DNA from: CAZEQK01 sp964514395
GTDB taxonomy: Bacteria > Bacillota > Bacilli > Tepidibacillales > Tepidibacillaceae
NCBI GenBank assembly: GCA_964514395.1
Contig: CAZEQK010000001.1
Location: 1-64,000, forward strand
Reading direction: 5' to 3'
DNA: 64,000 bases
Each line of letters begins with the position of its first letter. Position 1 is the first letter of the stretch. Shown here one piece after another: positions 52,081-59,975 of this stretch. The notes under the pieces are model-generated. The model was given only the letters and a program-made list of their open reading frames with translations. It searched no databases and had not been told where the DNA came from. Made by a program: the position numbers and the translations under genes.

Positions 52081-52895
52081 TATCTTCTAAACATACCTAA
52101 TACCTTTACGGTCTCTGTAATATTGACAAATGCATTTGGGTCTACTTCCAAAATAAATGGTTGAATCAAAGATAGATCGTATCGATTGATTACTGTAATT
52201 AGCATTTTTCTTTTTTCCTTAGTGTATGCACCCTCAGCATCTAATACAGTAATACCTCTTATTAAATGCTCCATGAGCTTCTTCTTCATTTCCTCTTCCT
52301 TATTCGTGATAATCATCAGAGTCAGCTTGATATGACTAGTATGTATCGAATCAATGACCTTTGCTGATGCATAAATAGAAAGCATCGTATAAAGAGCTAA
52401 ATCAAAGTTAAAAAGAAATCCCGAGATAAGAACCACAACCACATTCATTGTAAATAATAGTTCTCCAAGGGGAAAATCCCTTTTTCTTGTAAGTAGCATC
52501 CCTATGACGTCAAATCCTCCCGTTGAACCCCAATTCCGAAAAATTAAGCCACCTGCAATCCCCATTAGTACTCCTCCGAATATAGAGGAAAGAATCGGAT
52601 CAGAAACGAGTGGGGATACAGGAATATATTGCATCGATACTGACGTGACAACAACTGAAAAAATGGTATAAAACATAAATCGTTTCCCTAGCTTTAAATA
52701 ACCGATAATCAATACTGGAATATTCAAAACCAATAAAACAATACCCGTATTAATATTTGTTAGTAAACTTGTAATCATGGATATCCCACTAAATCCAGCA
52801 CTTAATATTTTATGGGGAAGTAACAGCATATTAAGGGAAAAGCCAGCTAAAATCGACGAAAAAAATATAATAATTAATCTAAACAAATAAATCAT
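52080..52895 (-). CDS. YitT family membrane protein
   Basis: 271 aa. Five to six spans in the N-terminal DUF161 part: LAGFSLNMLLLPHKILSAGF, SGISMITSLL, NIPVLIIGYLKLGKRFMFY and GIAGGLIFRNWGSTGGFDVI. The C-terminal DUF2179 part (about 205-268) reads GITVLDAEGAYTKEKRKMLI, TVINRYDL, FVNITETVKVLG. Members are conserved in bacilli; function unknown. Single gene. Confidence 0.85.
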   Translation of the reverse strand: MIYLFRLIIIFFSSILAGFSLNMLLLPHKILSAGFSGISMITSLLTNINTGIVLLVLNIPVLIIGYLKLGKRFMFYTIFSVVVTSVSMQYIPVSPLVSDPILSSIFGGVLMGIAGGLIFRNWGSTGGFDVIGMLLTRKRDFPLGELLFTMNVVVVLISGFLFNFDLALYTMLSIYASAKVIDSIHTSHIKLTLMIITNKEEEMKKKLMEHLIRGITVLDAEGAYTKEKRKMLITVINRYDLSLIQPFILEVDPNAFVNITETVKVLGMFRR

Positions 52896-53082
52896 CTCTT
52901 TACTATATGGCGTTTGATGCTAATGATTGTACAGCCTAAACCATATCTAGTCAATAAAAATAAACTATTTTTTTACTTCATTTTTTACTCTGCTGATTAT
53001 GATTATTTTACACTCTAAATAAAGGGGATTTATGCCATGAAGAGAATATAACAGGTAAGTGATTAAAATGGGAGTGGGAGTA

Positions 53083-54237
53083 TTGAAGAAGATTACATTA
53101 CTATTGATTGTTATGACACTTCTTTTTTTAGTAGGATGCAATCCGAGGATTTTTTTTAACGATAAGAAAGCAGTGGCACCTGTCAAAACAGAGTATCATG
53201 TAAATAATCCTACCAGTACCTTTGCTACTGATTTTGATATCCATACATATAAACAGACAGAGAAAAGTGAAAAGGCATCTAATAAGATAGAGCTTTTATT
53301 TATGGGTGATGTCATGATGGACAGCGTTATGGCTGATTACATCCAGCAATATGGTGTTGATTACCCCTGGACAGATGTATCTAACATAACAAAGCGAGCA
53401 GATTTAGCCATCGTTAACCTAGAGACAAGTGTAAGTGATCGAGGGACTACCAAAAAACCAAAAGGCTTTGGGTTCCGCTCAGCTCCATATACTCTACAGG
53501 GATTAAGTGATAGTGGTATTGATTTAGTCTCATTAGCTAATAATCATGTAAAGGATTTCGGAAATCAAGCTTTTTATGATACCTTGGTTAATCTAGATGC
53601 CTATCACATTCAATATGTGGGAGCTGGCAAGAATCTGAAGGATGCTCAGCATGTAAGGATAATAGAGAAAAATGGGATAAAGCTTGGCTTTCTCTCCTAT
53701 ACCTCTATCCTACCCTATAAGGATTGGCAGGCAACAGATCAAACACCAGGAGTGGCTCCTCTCATCATCAATCAATATGATGATTTATTAAAAAATATTA
53801 GGGAAACAAAAAAATCAGTCGACCTACTCATTGTAATCCTGCATTGGGGGTCCGAATATCATAATACACCAAATGACTGGCAGATAAATTTAGCTCATAA
53901 AATCATTGATAATGGTGCTGATATCATCGTTGGTCACCATCCCCATGTATTACAGGGCATTGAACTTTATAAAAAGAAACCCATCTTATATAGTATTGGT
54001 AACTTTATCTTTTTGAAAAAAAATGATAACGCAGGAAAAACAGGTATCTTTCGATTAGTTGTAAATCAAAAGGGATTAGTTGAAGGGTCCATCTACCCTG
54101 TCCATATACTATATACAAAGGCTAATCTACTCAGTAGCAAAAGTAAGCTTGGAAAGGAAATTATCGATGACCTAAAAAGTCGTTCCGAAATGTTCCATAC
54201 GATATTTAATGAGGATGGAAGCTTAAGCTTGCATTAA
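53083..54237 (+). CDS. CapA-like (PGA_cap) lipoprotein
   Basis: 384 aa. Lipoprotein signal KKITLLLIVMTLLFLVGC. The metallophosphatase-like domain has ELLFMGDVMMDSVMA, LAIVNLETSVSDRGT, DLVSLANNHVKDFGNQ, ILHWGSEYHNTPNDWQ and ADIIVGHHPHVLQGIEL, as in CapA/PgsA proteins of poly-gamma-glutamate and capsule systems. No capB or capC gene is nearby, so a capsule role is not implied. TTG 53083 behind GGGAGTGGGAGTA is preferred; ATG 53068 is the alternative. The 3' end overlaps the convergent gene by 15 bases. Confidence 0.85.
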   Translation: MKKITLLLIVMTLLFLVGCNPRIFFNDKKAVAPVKTEYHVNNPTSTFATDFDIHTYKQTEKSEKASNKIELLFMGDVMMDSVMADYIQQYGVDYPWTDVSNITKRADLAIVNLETSVSDRGTTKKPKGFGFRSAPYTLQGLSDSGIDLVSLANNHVKDFGNQAFYDTLVNLDAYHIQYVGAGKNLKDAQHVRIIEKNGIKLGFLSYTSILPYKDWQATDQTPGVAPLIINQYDDLLKNIRETKKSVDLLIVILHWGSEYHNTPNDWQINLAHKIIDNGADIIVGHHPHVLQGIELYKKKPILYSIGNFIFLKKNDNAGKTGIFRLVVNQKGLVEGSIYPVHILYTKANLLSSKSKLGKEIIDDLKSRSEMFHTIFNEDGSLSLH

Positions 54238-54606
54238 TTTGTCTTTATTTTCAAGCACTAAGGCTTTAAACTGTTTTTCGCTTTCTGCCTGTAAAAGATA
54301 ATTGAGAAAACGGTGAGTATAGATAAATCCTCTAAATTTTGCTTTTACTACTCTAACCGTTGGCTGTTGCTGTTCTTCAATGATACTGCCCCCTAGCTCC
54401 TTCATCCTCCTTTTTATTTGTCGTAATTCAAATTCTATTTTTAATTGAATTTCACTCAGTATTTCTCCATATACTCGTGTTAGCTTGCAATTGGATTGTT
54501 GAATAATTTTTTTATCATACTCTATCACTCTAATCATAATGTGTAAAACAACATATCGCTTTAATTGCTGAGAAAATTCAACATATTCTTTAGGGTACAT
54601 TAACAT
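54223..54606 (-). CDS. YhjD-like hypothetical protein, 127 aa
   Basis: Helical, basic: QLKRYVVLHIMIRVIEYDKK, LSEIQLKIEFELRQIKRRMK and TVRVVKAKFRGFIYTHRFLN. The order 'iiqqS.cKL...Y...l...q...E..qIKR.M' resembles the Bacillus YhjD family, of unknown function; similarity is modest. Two ATG codons at the start are possible. The 3' end overlaps that of the convergent capA-like gene. Confidence 0.5.
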   Translation of the reverse strand: MLMYPKEYVEFSQQLKRYVVLHIMIRVIEYDKKIIQQSNCKLTRVYGEILSEIQLKIEFELRQIKRRMKELGGSIIEEQQQPTVRVVKAKFRGFIYTHRFLNYLLQAESEKQFKALVLENKDKLMQA

Positions 54607-54699
54607 CTCTAAACCTCCTCTGCTTTACCCGTCTTATTTTTATTATATACAAACATACGTTCGTTTAGAAGTGTAAAATTTAACCTCCCATAAACATAA

Positions 54700-54731
54700 A
54701 AAAGAGCCAACATTGATTTGTTGACTCTTTT
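54700..54731 (-). terminator. terminator of the CBS protein gene
   Basis: AAAAGAG-c-CAAC pairs with GTTG-a-CTCTTTT, 14 bases after the stop. Confidence 0.7.
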
Positions 54732-54744
54732 AAAGGGTAGTTAC

Positions 54745-55173
54745 TTACATTTCAGGCTGAGAAGGCTGGGAGATTTGACTTAAGGCTTCACCAGCTTCAT
54801 CAGCTAAATCATGTCTAACCGCTAAATCTCCAATTGCTACAATTCCTACAAGCTGCCCATTTTCTACAACTGGTAAACGACGAATTTGTTTTTCTGCCAT
54901 TAAATTTGACGCATCATCGATGGACATATCAGGAGAGCCAACCTCTAGATCCTTTGTCATCAATTCTTCAACCTTCGCTGATCCAGATCGTTTTTGTGCA
55001 TAGCCACGTATTACTAAGTCGCGGTCTGTAATCATTCCTACCAAGTGATCACCATCAACTACTGGAATTGACCCTACATTTAATTGATTCATTTTTTCAG
55101 CAACCTCAAACGCATTGTCTACAAGACTAACTGTAGATACATCTGTTGTCATAATATCTCGTAAAGTAGTCAT
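54745..55173 (-). CDS. CBS-domain pair protein
   Basis: 142 aa with two CBS units: TDVSTVSLVDNAFEVAEKMN/VGSIPVVDGDHLVGMITDRD (about 10-65) and KDLEVGSPDMSIDDASNLMA/IRRLPVVENGQLVGIVAIGD (about 75-130). Together they form one Bateman module that binds adenine nucleotides. Similar to Bacillus YhcV. A full copy of repeat family A ends 26 bases upstream of its ATG on the same strand, so the repeat could form the 5' leader of this message. AAAAGGAGGGATTTG precedes the ATG. Confidence 0.85.
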   Translation of the reverse strand: MTTLRDIMTTDVSTVSLVDNAFEVAEKMNQLNVGSIPVVDGDHLVGMITDRDLVIRGYAQKRSGSAKVEELMTKDLEVGSPDMSIDDASNLMAEKQIRRLPVVENGQLVGIVAIGDLAVRHDLADEAGEALSQISQPSQPEM

Positions 55174-55198
55174 GTTTTACAAATCCCTCCTTTTCCTT

Positions 55199-55328
55199 TT
55201 TATCTTCGGTTTCAACAAGACTCCCTCTTCAACATCGTAAGAGGGAGGTGTTTCAATCCCTCGAAATAAGGGCGGCTAAGGTTCAGGTGGAGATAAAAAT
55301 TCCATCTGAACCAAGTCTTCTTTATCAT
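55199..55328 (-). repeat. dispersed palindromic repeat, family A, full copy
   Basis: Read on the minus strand: AAGACTTGGTTCAG, then a hairpin GGTTCAG-a-TGGA / TCCA-c-CTGAACC around ATTTTTATC, then TTAGCCGCCC, a small CCCTTATTTCGAGGG hairpin, GATTGAAACACC, a 9-bp hairpin CTCCCTCTT / AAGAGGGAG, and TCTTGTTGAAACCGAAGATA. Two shorter relatives are at 12689 and 29039. The structured end resembles right ends of IS200/IS605-type miniature elements, but no transposase or exact match is recognised. It occupies the leader of the CBS gene. Confidence 0.75.
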
Positions 55329-55374
55329 TCCCCATTGCCAAAAAATAATTCTTCCATTTAACACAAGAACAGCT

Positions 55375-56013
55375 CTACGGTCGAATAAACATCTGGGTCC
55401 AATAGTATCTTCCCGAACCACCCTCAGCATAACCTACCCCAATTTCAGTAAAATTACTGTTTAATATATTTTGGCGGTGACCACTACTATTCATCCAGCT
55501 ATTCATCACTTGTTTTGCAGTAGTTTGCCCCATAGCAATGTTTTCGCCTGCCGCTTTAAAGCTTATCCCATAATTTTTAATCATAGTAAAAGGGCTACCA
55601 TAGGTAGGAGAGGTATGGGAGAAGTAATGATGATCCCTCATATTCTGAGATTTATGTCTTGCCACCCTTGATAATTGCCAGTTAGGTCTTAAAGCCTTTA
55701 GTCCAGCCTTTGCTCTTTCTTGGTTAACAAGCTGAATTACTTGATGTTCAATAGCCTTGACCCTATCAATATTAGGAACTGTGACCTTTTGATTAGGATA
55801 AATCAGATTATGGTTTTTTATTTGTGGATTTGCTTCAATAATCTCTGTTACCCCTATCTTATATTTAACAGCAATGAGCCATAAGCTATCACCTGGCTTT
55901 ACTACATACGTATTTGTTCCTTGGGCAGAAACATGAGAACTCATTCCCACCATACTAAAGATAAGGACACTTATAATAAGCACCTTTAAAAACTGATGTC
56001 GAAGACGATTCAT
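55375..56013 (-). CDS. secreted LysM-CAP domain protein
   Basis: 212 aa. Signal peptide to about 30 (VLIFSMVGMSSHVSAQG). One LysM (about 34-78): YVVKPGDSLWLIAVKYKIGV and YPNQKVTVP. CAP domain (about 90-210): NQERAKAGLKALRPNWQLSR, HKSQNMRDHHYFSHTSPTYG, AGENIAMGQTTAKQVMNSWM, SGHRQNILNSNFTEIGVGYA. Same domain order as YkwD/SafA-like spore or wall proteins. Binds peptidoglycan through LysM; the CAP part's job is unknown. AGGAGGGAAGCTAG precedes the ATG. Confidence 0.9.
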   Translation of the reverse strand: MNRLRHQFLKVLIISVLIFSMVGMSSHVSAQGTNTYVVKPGDSLWLIAVKYKIGVTEIIEANPQIKNHNLIYPNQKVTVPNIDRVKAIEHQVIQLVNQERAKAGLKALRPNWQLSRVARHKSQNMRDHHYFSHTSPTYGSPFTMIKNYGISFKAAGENIAMGQTTAKQVMNSWMNSSGHRQNILNSNFTEIGVGYAEGGSGRYYWTQMFIRP

Positions 56014-56191
56014 TCTAGCTTCCCTCCTATGAAGTATTCTGATGTTAGCTTGTGCTTATTCTGCTGTTTCATTCAAATAAATTCAAGTTTAGGTAAATAT
56101 GATTACATATAAAAATGCAGGAAATAAGTATGAACATATTGAATTACAATAGAGACATATATTTGTCATTTACTTTGAAAGGAGATAAACA

Positions 56192-57301
56192 ATGAAACCC
56201 AGTCGTGGCATTCCAGATTTTCTACTTATATTTCTTACATTAGGATTGGTTGGGTTTGGAATCGTAATGGTTTTTAGTGCTAGCTTTACCGTATCCTATT
56301 GGGATAAAGGAACTCGGTGGTTTTTTACTGAGCGACAGTTGATACGAGCAATCATAGGTTTAGTGCTTATGTTTATTGCCATGAATATACCAATTGATTT
56401 TTATAAAAAACGTTTTTTTCTTTTTTTAACAGCCTCTCTAATCCTTTTGCTCCTTGTATTTTTCCCTTATATCGGTATATATCGTAATGGAGCAAGGAGT
56501 TGGGTTGGCTTTGGTTCTTTTTCCATTCAACCAGCCGAATTTGCTAAATTGGGTTTAATTATTTATTTAGCTGCTCTGATTTCTAAAAAACAGGATAAGA
56601 TGAAGGATCTAAAGTATGGATTAATGCCTCCGTTAATTATCACGTCTGTTTTCTTTTTATTGATTGCTTTACAGCCTGATTATGGAACAGCCCTTATTTT
56701 ACTTGCAACAGCAGGAATTATCATTATGGTAGGGGGGGCAAGTCTCAAGCATATCTTCTATTTAATTTTGGGTAGCTTTGTGTTTTTACCTTTAATTATT
56801 ATTTCTGCAGGATATCGTTTTTCAAGACTGACTGCATACCTCGATCCATGGAGTGACCCATATGTTAATGGGTATCAGCTTATCCAATCATTAATCGCAC
56901 TAGGAAATGGGGGAATTGTTGGAACTGGCTTTGGTAAGGGGATTCAAAAATTCTTTTATCTGCCCTATCCACAATCTGATTTTATCTTCTCAGTTATTGG
57001 AGAAGAGTTAGGTTTTATCGGGATTGCTCTCTTTATTCTTTCCTTCTTAATTTTCTTATGGCGGATTTTACTCATATCCATCCATTCAAAAGATACATTT
57101 GGAACGTTAGTCGGTGTGGGTATCTTTACTTCCCTTGCTCTACAGGTATTTATTAATATTGGAGGAGTGACAGGTACAATCCCAATAACAGGAGTTCCTT
57201 TACCATTTATCAGTACTGGGGGATCATCACTAATCGTTTCTATGACAGCAGTAGGTATAATACTAAGCCTATCTCGTGAGAATAGTAAAAGCACCCATTA
57301 A
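56192..57301 (+). CDS. FtsW/RodA/SpoVE family glycosyltransferase
   Basis: A SEDS-family membrane enzyme polymerising peptidoglycan glycan strands. 369 aa with about ten spans: RGIPDFLLIFLTLGLVGFGI, RNGARSWVGFGSFSIQPAEF, KLGLIIYLAALI, LIALQPDYGTALILLATAGI, QSLIALGNGGIVGTGFGKGI, FLPYPQSDFIFSVIGEELGF (positions about 260-285) and PLPFISTGGSSLIVSMTAVG. The catalytic Asp lies in PQSDFIF. By sequence it could be FtsW or the spore SpoVE; it stands alone. TTTGAAAGGAGATAAAC precedes the ATG. Confidence 0.9.
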   Translation: MKPSRGIPDFLLIFLTLGLVGFGIVMVFSASFTVSYWDKGTRWFFTERQLIRAIIGLVLMFIAMNIPIDFYKKRFFLFLTASLILLLLVFFPYIGIYRNGARSWVGFGSFSIQPAEFAKLGLIIYLAALISKKQDKMKDLKYGLMPPLIITSVFFLLIALQPDYGTALILLATAGIIIMVGGASLKHIFYLILGSFVFLPLIIISAGYRFSRLTAYLDPWSDPYVNGYQLIQSLIALGNGGIVGTGFGKGIQKFFYLPYPQSDFIFSVIGEELGFIGIALFILSFLIFLWRILLISIHSKDTFGTLVGVGIFTSLALQVFINIGGVTGTIPITGVPLPFISTGGSSLIVSMTAVGIILSLSRENSKSTH

Positions 57302-57313
57302 ATTGGGTGCTTT
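57288..57313 (+). terminator. terminator overlapping the ftsW-like stop codon
   Basis: AAAGCACCC pairs with GGGTGCTTT around ATTAAATT; the stop codon lies in the loop. Confidence 0.7.
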
Positions 57314-57314
57314 A

Positions 57315-57466
57315 GACTGTGATAAACTGCCGATTTCGTTGTTGTCTTCAAAATTCACGTCCGTCATGTACCAGTACGTACACTCAGTCCGCAAATTTTT
57401 TGACGCCTAGAACTCGACTAGTTTCTCACAGTCTCCATTATCTAGGTAAACTGCCGATTTCGTTGT
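57315..57466. repeat. dispersed repeat, family B, full copy plus partial second copy
   Basis: 57315-57436 begins GACTGTGATAAACTGCC and ends TTTCTCACAGTCTCC, whose ends pair. Inside are GATTTCGTTGTTG, ACACTCAGTCCG and ACGCCTAGAA, shared with 43127-43247. At 57446-57466 the beginning of the element (GTAAACTGCCGATTTCGTTG) is repeated, so a second copy was partly lost next to the stop of the Asp23 gene. Confidence 0.75.
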
Positions 57467-57467
57467 A

Positions 57468-57866
57468 TTATTTTACTCGAGCGTGGTTATGTGGTTCTTC
57501 AACCTCTGCGTCCTCATCTTTTAGAATTTCTACACCTTCAACATGTACATTAATCTCAACAACATGAAGGCCAGTCATAGATTCCACCGCATCCTTTACA
57601 TTTTGCTGTAAATTAATGGCGACTTCATGAATTTTATACCCATATTTTACAATAACCCTTAAATCAACAGCAGTTTCTGTTTCCCCAACTTCAACCTTTA
57701 CTCCCTTTGCTACATTTTTTCCACTTACTCTCCTAGCTAAGCCTTCTGTAATACCACTAGACATACTTGCTACTCCCTCTGTATCAGAAGCGGCAAGTCC
57801 TGCTATCATTGCTACTACATCACTTTCAATTTTAATTTTCCCTATGTCTTTTTCCTCTGTCATCAT
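57468..57866 (-). CDS. Asp23/Gls24 family protein (YloU-like)
   Basis: 132 aa. GKIKIESDVVAMIAGLAASD, EGVASMSSGITEGLARR, VDLRVIVKYGYKIHEVAIN, NVKDAVESMTGLHVVEINVH form the Asp23 alpha-beta fold. Members sit at the cell membrane and are linked to envelope or alkaline stress. The tail is acidic and low complexity. Single gene; AGGAGATGATATG precedes the ATG. Confidence 0.9.
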   Translation of the reverse strand: MMTEEKDIGKIKIESDVVAMIAGLAASDTEGVASMSSGITEGLARRVSGKNVAKGVKVEVGETETAVDLRVIVKYGYKIHEVAINLQQNVKDAVESMTGLHVVEINVHVEGVEILKDEDAEVEEPHNHARVK

Positions 57867-58193
57867 TCATATCATCTCCTATATTACAAATTATTACCTT
57901 CTATGATGATTACATCCCATAGATTTTACATTTAAATATGCTTGTCAAACAGTTATATTAAACCATATGTTTTGATTACTTATTTTATTATACCAAAATC
58001 AAAGATATTAGAAAGAGGATTAAAATAATTCCTTGAAAATAGCCTAAGCACAAATAGAAAGGATAATGACATTAACCACAACACTCATTTCAACCCGTCT
58101 CCATAACATATTATATACTTCTTTTCTCCAGCTTAGTAAGTGAATAAATAGAAGTACCTTCGCCTGGAGTAAAATATACGAGGAGTGAAAATA
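57867..58193. other. gene-free spacer before mtnN
   Basis: AT-rich, with promoter room for the divergent Asp23 and mtnN genes. A 25-codon frame at 58066 behind AAAGGAT is too short and without signature to report. No hairpin or repeat seen. Confidence 0.4.
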
Positions 58194-58919
58194 ATGAATA
58201 AATATGTTGGCATTATTGGGTCTGTCGACGATGAAATCTCCCTTTTAATCAAAAAATTAAAATTAATGACAATAAAAGAGTCTGCTGGACATAAATTTTT
58301 TATCGGAACATTATTTGGTATAAGGGTAGTTATTGTAAAATCAGGGATTGGTAAAGTGAATGGTTCTTTAATTAGTCAGAGCCTCATTAGCCGTTTTCCA
58401 ATTCGATTCATCGTTGGTACTGGCACGGCTGGCTCCATTGTACCATATTTAAATATTGGTAATAGTGTATTATCCACAAAGACACAACAGTATGATGTTA
58501 ATTTTAAACCAATTGGATTTAAGCCTGGGATAATACCCGAGATGAAGACATCTGTCTTTCCTGCCAATCCACATTTGATTCAATTAGCTGAATTAGCTGC
58601 AGCAAATAAAAGAATAAACATAGTAAAAGGAAAGATATTGTCTGGTGATCGATTTATTGCAGATGAGAGCCTTGGTCTGAAATTAAATAAAGCCTTTGAT
58701 GGGATATGTGTAGAAGTAGAGGGAGCAGCCATTAGTCAGGTTTGTTACCTTAATCGGATTCCCTATATTATTATTCGAACAATTTCAGATAGAGCAAACA
58801 GCTCTGCCCCTATTGACTTTTATCAATATGGAACAAAAGCTGCCCTTCAATCCCAAGTGATTATTTTAAATATGCTGAAAAAATTAAAACAGCTTGAAGA
58901 TCTTAAGACGCATAAATAA
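58194..58919 (+). CDS. mtnN: MTA/SAH nucleosidase
   Basis: A cytoplasmic nucleosidase splitting 5'-methylthioadenosine and S-adenosylhomocysteine, 241 aa. KYVGIIGSVDDEISLLIKKL at the start, VIVKSGIGKVNGSLISQSLI, FIVGTGTAGSIVPYLNIGN, CVEVEGAAISQVCYLNRIPY with the purine-site Glu and IRTISDRANSSAP with the catalytic Asp. The usual 'MEAAA' block reads VEVEGAA, a small departure. ATG 58194 behind GGAGTGAAAATA is preferred over GTG 58185. Confidence 0.85.
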   Translation: MNKYVGIIGSVDDEISLLIKKLKLMTIKESAGHKFFIGTLFGIRVVIVKSGIGKVNGSLISQSLISRFPIRFIVGTGTAGSIVPYLNIGNSVLSTKTQQYDVNFKPIGFKPGIIPEMKTSVFPANPHLIQLAELAAANKRINIVKGKILSGDRFIADESLGLKLNKAFDGICVEVEGAAISQVCYLNRIPYIIIRTISDRANSSAPIDFYQYGTKAALQSQVIILNMLKKLKQLEDLKTHK

Positions 58920-58929
58920 GATATAAGGA

Positions 58930-58959
58930 AAAGCGTAATTCCTAATGGAATCACGCTTC
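58930..58959. terminator. bidirectional terminator
   Basis: AAGCGTaATTCC / GGAATcACGCTT around TAAT, between convergent mtnN and the NlpC/P60 gene. Confidence 0.75.
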
Positions 58960-58973
58960 TTTATTTGACCCTT

Positions 58974-59756
58974 CTACTTTATGATTCGTTTTGCTCCAAC
59001 ATAGCGTGTTTGCCAATAGCTATTAAATGAACCAACCTCCACGCCTTGTGGATTACGATAGGTATGAAGTAATTTGCCAGGACCATAGAATATTGCCACA
59101 TGGTCTATAGTACCATTTCTCGTATAATCAAAGAAAACCAAGTCTCCCCTTCTTAATTCCGTTTTTTTAATATAGCTGCCTGGTGGATATTTATACTGAG
59201 AACGGGATGAACGTTTGATGGTAATACCGATATCTCTAAATGCTCTTTGTGTAAAGGATGAACAATCAAAGGTTCGGGTTTGACTACTGCTTGCACTAAG
59301 CTGATATGGTCTTCCCTTGTATTTTAACCCTGCTTGAATTAAAGCATCTGCCTTTGCTTTCCACCCTGTTGAAGTACCACTATTTCCATTTTTCTTGTTT
59401 TGAGGTATTTTTATTTTTTGTCCAATAAATAAGCTACTAGGATTCTTTAATCCGTTCAATTTAATAATATCTGTCATCGAGACATTGTACATTTGTGAAA
59501 TCTTCCATAGGGTATCCCCATAATTGACAAAATGAGTATACTTATCAGGTACTTGAATTTTTTGACCTATTAAAAGCATGGTTGATTTCATGTTATTTGC
59601 CTTCATTAAAGCTATTGGGCTTGTACCATAGTTTTTTGCTATCCTCCAAAGTGTATCGCCGGATTTAACGGTATATGTTGCAGCTGAAACAACTCCAGAA
59701 AACACCAATGTAAAAACTAATGTTAAGGTGATTATGATTTTTAGTTTTCTTCCCAT
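58974..59756 (-). CDS. secreted LysM-LysM-NlpC/P60 endopeptidase
   Basis: 260 aa. Signal peptide to about 25; two LysM units, YTVKSGDTLWRIAKNYGTS and HFVNYGDTLWKISQMYNVS, each ending IGQKIQVP or IGQKIKIP. The NlpC/P60 domain (about 138-259) has the catalytic Cys in TRTFDCSSFTQRAF, His in GTIDHVAIFYG and the third polar residue in LLHTYRNP. It cuts gamma-D-Glu-mDAP bonds in the wall, like LytE/CwlS. Reads away from the chemoreceptor gene. Confidence 0.92.
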   Translation of the reverse strand: MGRKLKIIITLTLVFTLVFSGVVSAATYTVKSGDTLWRIAKNYGTSPIALMKANNMKSTMLLIGQKIQVPDKYTHFVNYGDTLWKISQMYNVSMTDIIKLNGLKNPSSLFIGQKIKIPQNKKNGNSGTSTGWKAKADALIQAGLKYKGRPYQLSASSSQTRTFDCSSFTQRAFRDIGITIKRSSRSQYKYPPGSYIKKTELRRGDLVFFDYTRNGTIDHVAIFYGPGKLLHTYRNPQGVEVGSFNSYWQTRYVGAKRIIK

Positions 59757-59856
59757 ACTAATTAATTACACCATCCTTTGTTTGCAAATTAAAATGATAT
59801 TTCTATATTGATATGATTTGCCTCCATTTCCGAAAATATATAATGCAAATAATGGA

Positions 59857-59906
59857 ACAGCTAAATCCTCTTTTATCCCATAGGATATAAAGAAGGATTT
59901 AGCTGT
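59857..59906. promoter_or_regulatory. 50-base palindrome between divergent genes
   Basis: Outer stem ACAGCTAAATCCT / AGGATTTAGCTGT, inner TTTATCC and GGATAAA-like pairing around CCATA. It lies in the shared upstream region of the NlpC/P60 and chemoreceptor genes, about 70 bases before the receptor start. No T tract worth noting on either side; an operator, or RNA structure in the receptor leader, are both possible. Confidence 0.5.
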
Positions 59907-59975
59907 ACTTATCAAGAATTATGAACATAATCAATATTTTTGAATACATTTAGAAATTTTACTGGGGGGAAGTAA

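Noticed and set aside
53083..54237. Capsule (poly-gamma-glutamate) operon
   Set aside because: Only the CapA-like protein is present; no capB, capC or capD neighbour.
12689..55328. Repeat A as a CRISPR array, because it contains GATTGAAAC-like sequence
   Set aside because: Copies are single, tens of kb apart, without regular spacers, and no cas genes are present.
58066..58143. 25-codon frame before mtnN
   Set aside because: Too short, no hydrophobic or charged pattern, only a weak ribosome site.
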